Source: Rhodomicrobium sp. Az07 (GTDB taxonomy: Bacteria; Pseudomonadota; Alphaproteobacteria; Rhizobiales; Rhodomicrobiaceae). Taken from it: a DNA stretch of 64,000 nucleotides. The DNA lies in contig NZ_JAHFZG010000009.1 in NCBI RefSeq assembly GCF_018619475.1, positions 1-64,000 of the forward strand. Reading direction: 5' to 3'. Shown piece after piece: positions 9,335-18,838 of the stretch; positions within the stretch are counted from its first letter, which is position 1; the number at the start of each line of letters is the position of its first letter. Below the pieces are notes generated by a model, which was not told where the DNA came from, did no database searches, and was given only the letters and a program-made list of their open reading frames with translations. The position numbers were made by a program, and so were the translations under genes.

Positions 9335-9450
9335 GCTGCGCGGTCCGGGTGCGGGCGATGCAACGCTGGATAGCGCCTGTATATGGCAGGCTGGCGACAG
9401 CGCGGCCGGAAAGAGGCGGAGGGCGGCATTCGCGGCGAGGTTCGCTCGCC

Positions 9451-9861
9451 TCAATCCCAGGGGTTGAGAAGCGGCACCTCGGTCGCGACGAAATCCTTCA
9501 CATTTCGCGTGACGACGATAAGGCCGTGCACGAGCCCCGTCGCCGCGATCAGCGTATCGACCACCGGCGCGCGGCCTTCCTTGCTGAGTGCGCCCCAGAG
9601 GCGGGCGACTTCAGCGGTCACGTCGAGGATGCGGTCGGAGAAATCCGTCTCGATGCGGTCGGCCCAGCGCCCGATCTGATCGGCGGCGACCGCGTCGGTG
9701 AGGCGCTTTTTCTCGACGCCCTTTTTCATCTCGCCGATGGTCAGGACGCTGAGATAGAGCTTCGTCCCGTCGACGCCTTCGAGGAAGCGGATCACGCCCG
9801 CGTTTGGGCGCAGCTTCCGCGTTTCCGACAAAACACAGGTGTCGAGGAGATAGCCGGTCAT
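9451..9861 (-). CDS. VapC-like PIN-domain toxin
   Basis: 136 aa PIN ribonuclease. Acidic residues of the active site are visible: YLLDTCVLSE (Asp7), a central SVLTIGEMKKG (Glu), and the C-terminal PVVDTLIAATGL...VTRNVKDF. VapC toxins cut tRNA or rRNA and are held inactive by their antitoxin. The antitoxin gene lies upstream on the same strand with an unusual gap of about 124 bases; most such pairs overlap or nearly touch. The ATG at 9861 gives the usual length. Confidence 0.9.
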   Translation of the reverse strand: MTGYLLDTCVLSETRKLRPNAGVIRFLEGVDGTKLYLSVLTIGEMKKGVEKKRLTDAVAADQIGRWADRIETDFSDRILDVTAEVARLWGALSKEGRAPVVDTLIAATGLVHGLIVVTRNVKDFVATEVPLLNPWD

Positions 9862-9985
9862 GGTGCGCTTTCGGGTGAGGCGGATATGGAGACGCGCGCT
9901 TGGTGGCCGCGCAGCTCAAGCCGCAAGATCGGCAAGGATTGCGGCAAATCGCGGAGCGACGCCGACGGCGTGAGAGCGGACTGTC

Positions 9986-10231
9986 CTAAAATTCGAAATC
10001 GCGGCCGGTGTCGCGGCTGCGCGGCGCGTCGAATTCGCCCACCTTCGGGCCGCCGAGCAGATGCGCCTTGAAGCCGCCGGAACCAGCCGCCAAACGCCGA
10101 TAATCTTCCATCGACAGCACCACGGCGCGCTCGGCCCCATGCCGCGTGATGATCTGCGGGCCTTCGCCCTGCGCGCGCTCAATCACCTCGCTCAAATGCG
10201 CCTTCGCGTCCTGAACCTGCCAATGTGTCAT
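9986..10231 (-). CDS. Phd/YefM-family antitoxin
   Basis: 81 aa. The N-terminus MTHWQVQDAKAHLSEVIERA and the following PQIITRHGAERAVVLSMEDYRRLA are the DNA-binding fold of Phd/YefM antitoxins. The C-terminal tail (GEFDAPRSRDTGRDFEF) is the type of segment that wraps the PIN toxin. The start at 10231 is chosen because the family begins at this methionine and a palindromic operator lies just upstream. It is probably autoregulated together with the toxin gene. Confidence 0.9.
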   Translation of the reverse strand: MTHWQVQDAKAHLSEVIERAQGEGPQIITRHGAERAVVLSMEDYRRLAAGSGGFKAHLLGGPKVGEFDAPRSRDTGRDFEF

Positions 10232-10242
10232 GCTCGCACCTC

Positions 10243-10271
10243 CTGACCAGAATATAGGATATTCTGACCAG
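10243..10271 (-). promoter_or_regulatory. Operator/promoter of the toxin-antitoxin pair
   Basis: A perfect inverted repeat with arms AGAATAT and ATATTCT around a 3-base spacer occupies 10249-10265, and the octamer CTGACCAG occurs as a direct repeat on both flanks (10243-10250 and 10264-10271). It lies 12-40 bases before the antitoxin start, the usual place for autoregulation by Phd-type proteins. Binding is inferred. Confidence 0.6.
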
Positions 10272-10284
10272 AAATGGAAGGCCG

Positions 10285-11046
10285 TCAGGTCTTCAGCCTG
10301 TAGCCTGTCCTGAACACCCAGTAGACGGCGAGGACGCACAGCGAGAGGAAACCCGCCGTCATGGCGAGGCTCACGCCGGGGCTGACGTCGGCAACGTTGA
10401 AGAACGACCAGCGGAAGCCGCTGATGAGATAGACGATCGGGTTGAACAGCGTCACCGTCTGCCACGCAGGCGGCAGCACATGGATCGAATAGAAAGCGCC
10501 GCCGAGGAACGTCAGCGGCGTGATGACGAGCAGCGGGATGACCTGAAGCTTCTCGAAATTGTCCGCCCATATGCCGATCAGGAAGCCGAACAGGCTGAAG
10601 GTGATCGCGGTCAGCACAAGGAAGCCGATCATCGCCACCGGATGCGCGATGTCGAGCGGCACGAACAGACCGGCGGTGGCGAGTACGATCAGGCCGAGAA
10701 TGATCGATTTCGTCGCCGCCGCGCCGACGCAGCCGAGCGCGATTTCGAGGCCCGATATCGGCGCGGACAGGATTTCGTAGATCGTGCCGAGAAAGCGCGG
10801 GAAGTAAATGCCGAAGGATGCGTTCGCCACGGAGTTCGTGAGGATCGTCAGCATGATGAGGCCCGGCACGATGAACGCGCCGTAGCTCACGCCCTGCATG
10901 TCGGTGATGCGGCCGCCGATGGCCGAGCCGAACACGACGAAGTAAAGCACCGTCGAGATGACGGGCGAGACCACGCTTTGCAGCAGCGTGCGGCGCATGC
11001 GCGCCATCTCGAACTTGTAGATTGCGTAGACGCCGCGCCAGTTCAT
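10285..11046 (-). CDS. ABC-2 type exporter permease
   Basis: 253 aa, six membrane helices, ABC2_membrane type, resembling YadH of the YadG/YadH exporters. The segment [37 protein letters not shown] is characteristic of drug/polysaccharide ABC-2 permeases. The ATG at 11046 overlaps the ATPase stop as ATGA, so the two are translationally coupled. The substrate is unknown. Confidence 0.88.
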   Translation of the reverse strand: MNWRGVYAIYKFEMARMRRTLLQSVVSPVISTVLYFVVFGSAIGGRITDMQGVSYGAFIVPGLIMLTILTNSVANASFGIYFPRFLGTIYEILSAPISGLEIALGCVGAAATKSIILGLIVLATAGLFVPLDIAHPVAMIGFLVLTAITFSLFGFLIGIWADNFEKLQVIPLLVITPLTFLGGAFYSIHVLPPAWQTVTLFNPIVYLISGFRWSFFNVADVSPGVSLAMTAGFLSLCVLAVYWVFRTGYRLKT

Positions 11047-11966
11047 TTGCCGCTCACAAGCCCCACGAAAATGTCTTCGAGCGAGCTTTGCTTGGTGTTC
11101 AGATCCTTGAAGCGGATGCCCGCCGCCGAAAGCTCGTTCAGAAGCGCCGTAATGCCGGTGTGCTCGCCCTTGGTGTCGTAGGTATAGACGAGTTGTTGGC
11201 CGTCTCCCGCAAGCACGAGATTGCGCCGGGCGAGTTCCGGCGGAAGCGCCGCGAGCGGCTGGGCGAGGTCGAGGATGAGCTGTTTCTGTCCGAGCTTGCG
11301 AATCAGTTCGGCCTTCTCCTCGACGAGGACGATTTCGCCCTTGTTGATGACACCGATGCGGTCGGCCATCTCCTCGGCTTCCTCGATATAATGCGTGGTG
11401 AGGATGATGGTGACGCCAACGTCGCGCAGCTTGCGGATCAGTTCCCACATGCTGCGGCGCAGTTCGACGTCGACGCCCGCCGTCGGTTCGTCGAGGAACA
11501 GGATTTGCGGCTCGTGCGCGAGCGCTTTCGCGATCATCACGCGGCGCTTCATACCGCCCGAAAGCGTCATGATCTTGCTGTGGCGACGCTCGTAAAGCGA
11601 GAGATCCTTCAGCACCTGTTCGATGAAGGCGGGGTTCGGCGACTTGCCGAAAAGGCCGCGGCTGAACGAAACCGTCGCCCACACCGTCTCGAACGTGTCG
11701 GTCGCGAGTTCCTGCGGCACAAGCCCGATCAGCGAGCGCGCCGCGCGATATTCCGTGACGTTATCGTGGCCGCCGACGGTTACCGTGCCGCCGCTCGCGT
11801 TCACGATGCCGCAGATGATGCCGATCAGCGTCGTCTTGCCCGCGCCGTTCGGCCCGAGCAGCGCGAATATCTCGCCCGGCGCGATGTCGAGGCTCACGCC
11901 CTTGAGCGCGACGAGGCCGGAGGCGTAGGTCTTGCTGACGTTCGAGACGGCGATGATGGGCGGCAT
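11043..11966 (-). CDS. ABC transporter ATP-binding subunit (YadG-like)
   Basis: 307 aa. Walker [10 protein letters not shown] at residues 38-46, signature LSGGMKRRV, Walker [13 protein letters not shown] and the switch histidine in [14 protein letters not shown] are all intact. A C-terminal extension after residue 225 ([14 protein letters not shown]...IFVGLVSGK) is usual for exporter ATPases of this class. It powers the permease encoded by the overlapping gene. No substrate is evident. Confidence 0.92.
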   Translation of the reverse strand: MPPIIAVSNVSKTYASGLVALKGVSLDIAPGEIFALLGPNGAGKTTLIGIICGIVNASGGTVTVGGHDNVTEYRAARSLIGLVPQELATDTFETVWATVSFSRGLFGKSPNPAFIEQVLKDLSLYERRHSKIMTLSGGMKRRVMIAKALAHEPQILFLDEPTAGVDVELRRSMWELIRKLRDVGVTIILTTHYIEEAEEMADRIGVINKGEIVLVEEKAELIRKLGQKQLILDLAQPLAALPPELARRNLVLAGDGQQLVYTYDTKGEHTGITALLNELSAAGIRFKDLNTKQSSLEDIFVGLVSGK

Positions 11967-12074
11967 TGGGATCTTGGCAGGAGGGAAACGCGGGCCGGTT
12001 TCTTTATCGAGGGCTTTACAAAGCAGAATTCGGCCGCCCTGTCACCTTTTGCGGTTGCGCCGCACGCGGCGCGG

Positions 12075-13661
12075 CTACTTCATGATGAGGCCGAGCTTCA
12101 CGAGCCGCGCGCGGATGCCGCCTTCCTGACGGCCGACAGCGGCGGCGATGGCCTTCACGCTCTCGCCGCGCTTGTAGCGGTTTGACACGTCGGCCTCTTC
12201 CTCCTCGCTCCATTTTTTGTAGGCGTTCGCGATGCGGCCGTTCTCCCCGTCTGCGGCGACCGCGGGCCGTGCGGTAGGCGACGGCGCGGCTGAACCGGTC
12301 GGCTGTCCTTTCATCTCGCGCAGGTTGGAAACGCGCAGCGCCTCGATCTGGTCCGCCCCATGCGCGGCGAGCCTGTCGACCTCGCCCTCCGACGCCTCGC
12401 GGAAATCGGCGTCCTTCGCCAGCGCTTCGGGATGCACCCGCAGCGCGCGTTCGTTCCAGCCGAGCAGATGCAGCCCGCCGAGCGAGCGAACTCGCGACAG
12501 CGCGACATAGCCCTGCCCGTATTCGAACGCATTCGACAGATCCATCAGCGCCGCGTCGAGCGACATGCCCTGACTTTTATGCACGGTGATCGCCCAGGCA
12601 AGGCGCAGCGGCACCTGCTCGATGCCCGCCTTCACGGCGTCGTCCTCCTGCACCTTCCATTCGGCGGGCTTCGCCGTGACCGTGAATCCGCTCTTCGTTT
12701 CGACCACCGGCCAGCCGCCGTCGCGGTCGAAGTTGCAGACGACGCCGAGCGTCCCGTTCACGAAGCGGCCTTCGGGGTCGTTCTTGGTGAACATCACCAC
12801 CGCGCCGAGCTTCAGCGCCAGTTCTTCGGGCGAAAGGCAGCCGCGCTTCAGCCCCTCGGACAGCACCTTGTCGCCCATCGTGCTCATGAGGAAGACTTTC
12901 GGCTCGCCCGGCAGCTTCATGAGTTCGGCGTAGTTGATGCGGTCCACGTCCATGTTGTGCGTGTAAAGCCGCGTAATACCGTGCGGAAGCGTTTCGCGCT
13001 GGGGCTTGCGGCTGCCGAGGATGTCGAGGTGCTCGCGGCGGCAGGCGTTCGAACGGATCGCGCCGAGAAGCTCCGAAAATTCGCGGTCGGTCTGGCGGTG
13101 CTGTTCGGTGAGATAGCAGATGGCGGGGTCCAGGTCGCGCCACGCGCGGCTCGCATAGGCGAACGGCGACGCGTCCGCCTCATCCTGGCTTTCCGTCTCG
13201 GCGCCGGGATGCTCGTCGCGGCGCACCACGGGCGGAAGCTGGAAGAAGTCGCCGACGAACACCGTCTGGATGCCGCCGAATGGCGCGGCCGATTTGCGCA
13301 CATACTGGCAAACCTGACTGACGGCGGTGAGCGTCTGCCCGGACAGCATCGACACCTCGTCGATGATCAGCACGCGCGCCTTCTTGATGCGGTCGGTCAC
13401 GCGGCGGTTGCGCGCGATGAAATCGAGGTCGGAGCGCGACAGGGTCGAGCGCGTGCCGATACCGCTCCACGCATGCACGGTCATGCCGCCGAGCTGGGCC
13501 GCCGCGATGCCGGTCGAGGCGGTGACGCTGACGGCGATGCCCTCGCGGCGCAGATAGCCGAAGAAGCGCGAGGCGACGTAGCTCTTGCCGCTGCCCGGCT
13601 CGCCGGTGAGGAAGGCGCTCGCCCCCGATTTGAGGATTTGAAGTGCTTCGTCCTGTCTCAT
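12075..13661 (-). CDS. Pif1/RecD-like superfamily 1B DNA helicase with a C-terminal Myb-like domain
   Basis: 528 aa from the ATG at 13661. Helicase motifs run in order: LTGEPGSGKS (Walker A, residues about 18-27), VLIIDEVSML (Walker B), FVGDFFQLPPV (motif III), then AITVHKSQGMSLD and VALSRVRSLGGLHLLG (motifs V-VI), as in Pif1 and RecD2 enzymes. The C-terminal 50 residues (KKWSEEEEADVSNRYKRG...GGIRARLVKLGL) look like a SANT/Myb-type helix-turn-helix, probably a DNA contact. Likely role is replication fork or recombination repair; not part of a RecBCD set here. Confidence 0.85.
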   Translation of the reverse strand: MRQDEALQILKSGASAFLTGEPGSGKSYVASRFFGYLRREGIAVSVTASTGIAAAQLGGMTVHAWSGIGTRSTLSRSDLDFIARNRRVTDRIKKARVLIIDEVSMLSGQTLTAVSQVCQYVRKSAAPFGGIQTVFVGDFFQLPPVVRRDEHPGAETESQDEADASPFAYASRAWRDLDPAICYLTEQHRQTDREFSELLGAIRSNACRREHLDILGSRKPQRETLPHGITRLYTHNMDVDRINYAELMKLPGEPKVFLMSTMGDKVLSEGLKRGCLSPEELALKLGAVVMFTKNDPEGRFVNGTLGVVCNFDRDGGWPVVETKSGFTVTAKPAEWKVQEDDAVKAGIEQVPLRLAWAITVHKSQGMSLDAALMDLSNAFEYGQGYVALSRVRSLGGLHLLGWNERALRVHPEALAKDADFREASEGEVDRLAAHGADQIEALRVSNLREMKGQPTGSAAPSPTARPAVAADGENGRIANAYKKWSEEEEADVSNRYKRGESVKAIAAAVGRQEGGIRARLVKLGLIMK

Positions 13662-13781
13662 GCCTGCTCGCCACCCCTGTGAGGTGCAAACATAGCGGAT
13701 GGCGAAAGGGCGCAACAAGCTGCGATTGAGCGCTGTCCCCTTCCTTCAGTCGCGAGCTGTGGAACAGGCGGCGTCGCCCGG

Positions 13782-14870
13782 TTACTGAATCTGTCCGGTC
13801 GCAAGCCAGCTATTGGCCATGTAGGCGCCGCCGGTCTGACCGTTGCCCGCGCTGGTGGCGACAAATGCGCCGCCCATCTGAGTGGCGCCGCGAGCGCCGG
13901 ACGTCTCGGAGCGCGTCTTGCCGGTGAGTTGCTCATTCGCCTGCTGAAGTTCGACCCATTCGGTCCGCATCACGTCCACACTGCCGGCCCTGATTTCGGC
14001 GCGCGCCGCAGCCGTCCAGCGGGCGTTGGACGATGTAGGCTTTTCAGGCCTCGCGCGGAAAGCGTCGGCGTTCGCCACCATTTCGGGATTGGGCTGGTAG
14101 TTGGTGTTGGAGACGACGTGGACGAACTTGTAGCCGTCCTTCCTGAGAGCGGTGATGATCCCGTCCAGCGCCTCGGCCGTCGGCTTCTTGATGTCGTGGA
14201 AGAGAAGGATGCCCTTGCCTGCCCCGCGAACGCGCGCCAGAACGTCCTTCGTCACCTTGGCGGCATTCGCGCCTGGATCGGTATCGCCCGATATCACGTC
14301 GACCGACCATGTGCTGATGTTGCGGCTGGCGAGATAGGCGACAGCCTCGGGCGAATCGCGAAGGCCGGGAAAACGGAAGAAAGGTGCCACGGGCTTGCCG
14401 AGTGCATGGCTAACCGCCGCGAAGCCCTTCTCGATCTCCGCGATGGCGTCTTGCGGCGCCATGCGGTCCATGCCGAACGGGTGCGAAAAGGTGTGCGCGC
14501 CGACGGTGTGGCCACGGCGGTCGTATTCGCGGAGAAGTTTCGGGTCGGCAAGGGCCATTCGGCCGACCGAGAAGAACGTGGCTTTCACGCAGTGCTTGTC
14601 GAGCGTGTTGAGCACCGACCGCGTGTTCGTGCCGAGCGGGCCGTCGTCGAAGGTCAGCACCACCTCGCGATCACGGAGGTTGAGCGTGCGCGCATAGGCG
14701 CGGTTCGACGGTGCGTTCAGCGCCGTGCCGTAGAGCGCGCCTTGCGTCGAATCGGCTGCGATGATGCGCGACATGGCAGACGTTTTGGGATCGTACGCGC
14801 AGTCATTATCGCTTGCGAGCGCGCCCGAAAAGACGCCCCCCGCCAAAATCAGACTTAGTACGAACCGCAT
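13782..14870 (-). CDS. Exported polysaccharide deacetylase (NodB homology)
   Basis: 362 aa from the ATG at 14870, which begins the signal peptide MRFVLSLILAGGVFSGALAS. The catalytic motifs of carbohydrate esterase family 4 are complete: LTFDDGP (Asp base and metal Asp), HTFSHP (metal histidines), FFRFPG, SVDVISGDTDP and a final LLFHDI. It removes acetyl groups from N-acetylglucosamine polymers such as peptidoglycan or a surface polysaccharide. A 90-residue Ala/Gly/Thr-rich tail follows the catalytic domain. Confidence 0.92.
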   Translation of the reverse strand: MRFVLSLILAGGVFSGALASDNDCAYDPKTSAMSRIIAADSTQGALYGTALNAPSNRAYARTLNLRDREVVLTFDDGPLGTNTRSVLNTLDKHCVKATFFSVGRMALADPKLLREYDRRGHTVGAHTFSHPFGMDRMAPQDAIAEIEKGFAAVSHALGKPVAPFFRFPGLRDSPEAVAYLASRNISTWSVDVISGDTDPGANAAKVTKDVLARVRGAGKGILLFHDIKKPTAEALDGIITALRKDGYKFVHVVSNTNYQPNPEMVANADAFRARPEKPTSSNARWTAAARAEIRAGSVDVMRTEWVELQQANEQLTGKTRSETSGARGATQMGGAFVATSAGNGQTGGAYMANSWLATGQIQ

Positions 14871-14996
14871 CTCGATACCCACCGTCCCGCTAGACACCAA
14901 AAACTATAGATCGGAACCGCATGCTGACGAAGTGTAAAGGCCGCGATGCCGCCCGTTTTTCCCGCGCTGTTGATTCAGGGAGACAGCCCCTGCCGG

Positions 14997-16247
14997 TCAT
15001 GATGCAGGCGTCAGCTTCCGTGTAAGAGTTTCGAATTCCCGCCTTAAATTTTCATTGCGAAATATCTGGTCGAAGCCCGGAGCGTCAAGTCTTTGCAAAG
15101 ACTCGAAGGATGTTTTTGCTTCGTCCATTAGCGCTTTCAACTGAAAGCTGGCTTCAACGGTTTCGTAGGTATTGTCGGCGACACGCAGATCGAACAAGGT
15201 CTTTTCGCGCGTTTGCCACAGAAGACCGCGCTGCGCGACGAGATAGTCGCGGTAGAAGCCCGACACCTTGCGCGAAAGCTCCTGCGCCTTTGCGTTCGCT
15301 TCGAGCGTGCGGCGCTGGTCGTCGCGCGTGGCCGACTGCATCAGATCGCGCGTCTTGGCCCCCGTCCTCGCGATGTCGGCGATGATGCCGTCGAGCCGCG
15401 CCATGTAGATCTTGTCGATCTTTTCGAGCAACAACTCCTGAGCCTGCACGAGAAGCGCGAACAGCGCCGCATGCATCGCGAAATAACGCCGCGCCGCTTT
15501 CAGATCGTCGTTCGATTGCACGACAAGCTCCGCAAGCCTTCGGTCGGCGATCTTCGCCACCTCATACGCAGTCATCAGCTTCAGAAGGTCGCCGCCGAGC
15601 ACGCTGTCGAGCAAGAGGTCGAGCTGATCCTGACTGAGCGGAACGCCCGCCGCATCGAGGGCCTTCCCGATGTCCTGCTTGGCGCGGAGGATGTGCGCCT
15701 CGCGCTCCTTGATGTCTTCCTGAAGCGCGGCGATGGTCTTGTCGATCGTGTCCTTCGTATCGGTGAGGATGCCCGGCAAGATACCGCCCTGCGGCGCGTC
15801 GAGCCTCCGTTCGCGCAAGGTGGCGATGCGGTCGCGATTCGCGACAATCCTCTCGCGCTGGCGGGCGATGTCGTCCTGAAGCTTCAGGACGGGCGCGTCG
15901 GTGACGACGGAAAGCGCGCCGTCGAGCAGAGCGCGGACGGTTTTCTCACGGTCCTGCCGCGTTTCGGTGAAGACCGGTTCGAACAGGAACTTCTCCCGGT
16001 TCGGAAGCGTCTTCGCCGCCTCGCGTTCGGCCGCCGCGCGCTTCAGGATGCGGTCGATGGCCGAAAGCAGCGCATCGGACTGAAGCCCGCGCGTGTCGGG
16101 TTCGGCAGTCTGCGCGATGGCAGCTGTCGCAGCTTCGGGCCGTTCCTCGGCGGCGCGCGACACGGCCAGCCCCAGCGGCGCGGCGAGGATGACGAGCGCC
16201 ATGGCGGCGCGAGCGGCAACGGTTCGGCGTGACATGGCGGGCAACAT
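14997..16247 (-). CDS. Exported coiled-coil protein of unknown function
   Basis: 416 aa with a signal peptide or N-terminal anchor (AARAAMALVILAAPLGLAVSRA). The remainder is almost entirely helical and charged, with long heptad-like stretches (for example KLQDDIARQRERIVANRDRIATLRER and AALQEDIKEREAHILRAKQDIG). A less charged central segment (YFAMHAALFALLVQAQELLLEKID) may be amphipathic rather than transmembrane. I do not recognise a named family. An internal ATG at 16235 is an equally possible start. Probably periplasmic. Confidence 0.7.
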   Translation of the reverse strand: MLPAMSRRTVAARAAMALVILAAPLGLAVSRAAEERPEAATAAIAQTAEPDTRGLQSDALLSAIDRILKRAAAEREAAKTLPNREKFLFEPVFTETRQDREKTVRALLDGALSVVTDAPVLKLQDDIARQRERIVANRDRIATLRERRLDAPQGGILPGILTDTKDTIDKTIAALQEDIKEREAHILRAKQDIGKALDAAGVPLSQDQLDLLLDSVLGGDLLKLMTAYEVAKIADRRLAELVVQSNDDLKAARRYFAMHAALFALLVQAQELLLEKIDKIYMARLDGIIADIARTGAKTRDLMQSATRDDQRRTLEANAKAQELSRKVSGFYRDYLVAQRGLLWQTREKTLFDLRVADNTYETVEASFQLKALMDEAKTSFESLQRLDAPGFDQIFRNENLRREFETLTRKLTPAS

Positions 16248-16503
16248 GGCGCAAGTCCGGTCTCAAGGCAGTCTCCGGCGTTAATATGGCGTCGCTGTCC
16301 GCGGTTCCAACGGCACCGCGCGAGCGAAATACCGGGCGCGCCATCCACGGTTGCGAGCCGCAAAAGCAGGCGCGTCGCGCCGACGACATGCCATTTCAAG
16401 GCCTCATTTTGCTTGCGGGATCGGCGATGGACATTTAACCAGATCGACCTTATCCGGCGTCGCCTCGCGGGACGCGGACCAAAGGGCAGGGGCAGTGTGT
16501 GAT

Positions 16504-17388
16504 ATGATTTCGAACCATGTCGCAGATTTCGACCGCGTATCAGGCATCGACGAGAGCGCCCTCAAGGATCAGAAGGAAAAGGTGCGCCGCTTCCGCAAGC
16601 GCTTGCAGGCGCGCGAGGCGTTCATCCTCCCCGAGGTGTGGGACGTCATCTCCGCGCGGGTGATCGGCGACGCAGGCTTCGACATTGTCGGCATCTCGCC
16701 CGTTTCCGTGGCATGGTCGCGCGGGCTCCTGCCGAGCGACCGCGTGCCGCTCGACGTGCTCGTCGAAACCGCGGCGAGCGTGGCGACAAACTTCTCGGTC
16801 CCCGTGAACGCGGACCTCGAAGGCGTCATCGGCAGGTCCATGGAGGAGATCGGCCAGGCCGTCGGCGCCGTTGTTTCCGCCGGCTGCGTGGGCGTGACCA
16901 TCGGCGACGGCGGACGCGGCGGCCAGCACGGCATGGCTTCGATGCGCGACATGACGGCGGCCATCAAGGCCGCGAAGGCCGCCGCGCTCGAAACCCGCGT
17001 TCCCGCCGTGGTGACAGCGCGCACGGAAGCGTTCCTGCTGGAGCCGCCGCCCTGTTCGCCGTTCGAAACCGCCGTCGAGCGCGCGGAAGCCTATTTCGCG
17101 GCGGGCGCGGACTGCATCTCCGTGCCCGGCGTTCAGCATATCCAGATCGTGGAGCGGCTTTCCGCGCATGTGGACGGCCCGCTTCAGATCACCGTCGCGC
17201 TCACCCCCGCGCCCGACCTCAAGGCGCTGAGTAGAGCAGGGGCGTCGTCCGTCGCGCTCGGCACCGCGCTGATGCGCTCGCTGCTGGGCAATCTGCGCCT
17301 CAAGGCCGAGGAAATCTTCGCCTTCGGCCAGTTCGACAACCTCGACAAGGCCATCCCCGCCGACTCGCTGAACGATCTGTTGCGATAA
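16504..17388 (+). CDS. Isocitrate lyase/PEP mutase superfamily enzyme
   Basis: 294 aa from the ATG at 16504, preceded by an AGGGG-type ribosome site; the open frame extends upstream without conservation. The barrel elements are visible: FILPEVWDVISARVIGDAGFDIVGIS, PVNADLEGVIG in the position of the metal-binding aspartates, VTIGDGG, and VVTARTEAFLL. The catalytic cysteine loop KKCGH of true isocitrate lyases is absent, so this is a phosphonomutase, C-C lyase or oxaloacetate hydrolase-type paralogue of unknown substrate. Confidence 0.85.
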   Translation: MISNHVADFDRVSGIDESALKDQKEKVRRFRKRLQAREAFILPEVWDVISARVIGDAGFDIVGISPVSVAWSRGLLPSDRVPLDVLVETAASVATNFSVPVNADLEGVIGRSMEEIGQAVGAVVSAGCVGVTIGDGGRGGQHGMASMRDMTAAIKAAKAAALETRVPAVVTARTEAFLLEPPPCSPFETAVERAEAYFAAGADCISVPGVQHIQIVERLSAHVDGPLQITVALTPAPDLKALSRAGASSVALGTALMRSLLGNLRLKAEEIFAFGQFDNLDKAIPADSLNDLLR

Positions 17389-17602
17389 CGAGCGCGCGCA
17401 GCGGCAGCTTTGCGTTCGATCTTGCGCGAAAAGCGCGTCCGCATTATCTTCCCCGTCGGTCGGCAGTTCACCGAGGCGTCGCTATTCCCGCCGGGAAGCT
17501 AAACCTGCCCTCATTATCTTTCGACAGTCACCCTCGGTGCCAGTCGTCAAGAGCGACCCGCGACCCGTTCCTCCAAGCGGTTTGGCGCCATGAGGATGAG
17601 CC

Positions 17603-18178
17603 ATGACCAGAACCGTTTTTCCCTACGCCGCAAACGATATTGCCGCGCTCGCCCGCTCGATAGGCCGCGAGCTTGAGTCCGATTCCGAAAAGCCAGGCCA
17701 CGTGCAGTTGCTCAACATGCTTGCGCGCGGAGCGGGCTTTCGCAACTTCCAGCATTTCCGCGCGCAACAGGAGGCGGAAGCGAAACTCGAACGCGGGCCC
17801 GCCGCGCCGGAGCCCGTGGATTTCGTGCGCGTCGAGCGCGTAGCCCGTTATTTCGATGCTGCCGGGCGCTTCGCTCGCTGGCCTTCCAAGGCGAGCCACC
17901 GCGACCTTTGCCTCTGGGTGATGTGGTCGCGCGTGCCCGCCGCGCAGGTCATGAACGAGCGCGCGGTGAATGCCCTTCTCAACGCCAATCATCTGTTCGG
18001 CGATCACGCGCTGCTCAGACGGGAGATGGTCGACACCGGTCTTCTGACACGCACGTCGGACTGCCGCGAATACCGGCGCGTGGAGAAAAGGCCCCCGGCG
18101 GACGCGGTCGCGCTGATCCGTCATCTGGGCACGCGTCTCCAGGCTGACGCGCCGGTCGGCGAGCCGATCCCCCGATGA
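17603..18178 (+). CDS. DUF2087-domain protein
   Basis: 191 aa. An N-terminal helical segment (NDIAALARSIGRELE...HVQLLNMLARGAGFRNFQHFRAQQ) is followed by a DUF2087 domain at about residues 82-160: RFARWPSKASHRDLCLWVMW...NERAVNALLNANHLFGDHALLRREMVDTGLLTR...YRRVE. DUF2087 domains are winged-helix-like and often follow a regulator domain. Here the first half resembles a short nucleic-acid-binding helical domain. Likely a regulator; target unknown. Confidence 0.8.
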   Translation: MTRTVFPYAANDIAALARSIGRELESDSEKPGHVQLLNMLARGAGFRNFQHFRAQQEAEAKLERGPAAPEPVDFVRVERVARYFDAAGRFARWPSKASHRDLCLWVMWSRVPAAQVMNERAVNALLNANHLFGDHALLRREMVDTGLLTRTSDCREYRRVEKRPPADAVALIRHLGTRLQADAPVGEPIPR

Positions 18179-18212
18179 GAAATATCGAGTGGGTGGAGGC
18201 GTAGCCGTTCCA

Positions 18213-18375
18213 TCAACTCGGCGCTTCCTCATAGGACAGGAACAGGATCAACCCGGCGGCTGGCCCATCCGAAAGCTTGGTGTACGCGTGATGGGTCCGG
18301 CTGCCGCCGAAAACCGTCCAGTCCCAGGAGCTTTCGCGTCGCGGATGATGTGACGCGGCAGCATCTTGCGTGGAA
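18213..18375 (-). pseudogene. Possible remnant of a small coding region
   Basis: Reading the minus strand from about 18375 to the stop at 18213 gives roughly 50 residues with protein-like composition (SSWDWTVFGGSRTHHAYTKL, then LILFLSYEEAPS), but no start codon or ribosome site is visible before an upstream stop. It lies just downstream of the DUF992 gene. It could be the 3' end of a decayed gene; no family recognised. Confidence 0.25.
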
Positions 18376-18382
18376 ACTCAGG

Positions 18383-18838
18383 CTATGCTCGCACCGCTTT
18401 GAGATTCAGCTCCAGGACGGAAATGGCAGAGTTATCCCCGAGTTGAGAGGTGTTGACGGGCGGTTTCAAGACGATGGACGCATCACGCCCGCGGGACAGT
18501 ATGCCTGCCGATTCTCCTCCGGTGCGGCCGACATAGCGCCCGGCCAGATCCCCGCCTGAAGATATTTCACGCTCCCCCTGCACCGACCAGACATACACGC
18601 GCTTTCCCGGCGGGGCCGTGGCATCGCCCTGGCGCAGCAGCGCGCCCGAATACTGGAATTTCGTCCCGGACGCACCTTCGAACGAACAGCTCAAAACCGC
18701 TTCCGCGGCCGCTCGCTCCTTCGAAGGCATTGACGTGCACGTTAGCGTTCCAACGGGAGCAGGCTGTGCCGCTGCGGCCGTCATACCTGCGGCAAGGAAA
18801 ACTCCCGCTGCCCGCACTGCCATCCTTTGACTCTTCAT
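18383..18838 (-). CDS. Exported DUF992 family protein
   Basis: 151 aa with signal peptide (AGVFLAAGMTAAAAQ). The mature part starts with VGTLTCTSMPS and contains VLSCSFEGASG and KFQYSGALLRQGD, the pattern of DUF992, a family of small periplasmic proteins common in Hyphomicrobiales. Two cysteines (in LTCTS and LSCSF) could pair as a disulfide. Function is unknown. Confidence 0.82.
   Translation of the reverse strand: MKSQRMAVRAAGVFLAAGMTAAAAQPAPVGTLTCTSMPSKERAAAEAVLSCSFEGASGTKFQYSGALLRQGDATAPPGKRVYVWSVQGEREISSGGDLAGRYVGRTGGESAGILSRGRDASIVLKPPVNTSQLGDNSAISVLELNLKAVRA

Noticed and set aside
11047-11682. A minus-strand frame extending the ABC permease upstream
   Set aside because: It overlaps the ATPase gene in another frame; the permease homology starts at the ATG at 11046, which overlaps the ATPase stop.
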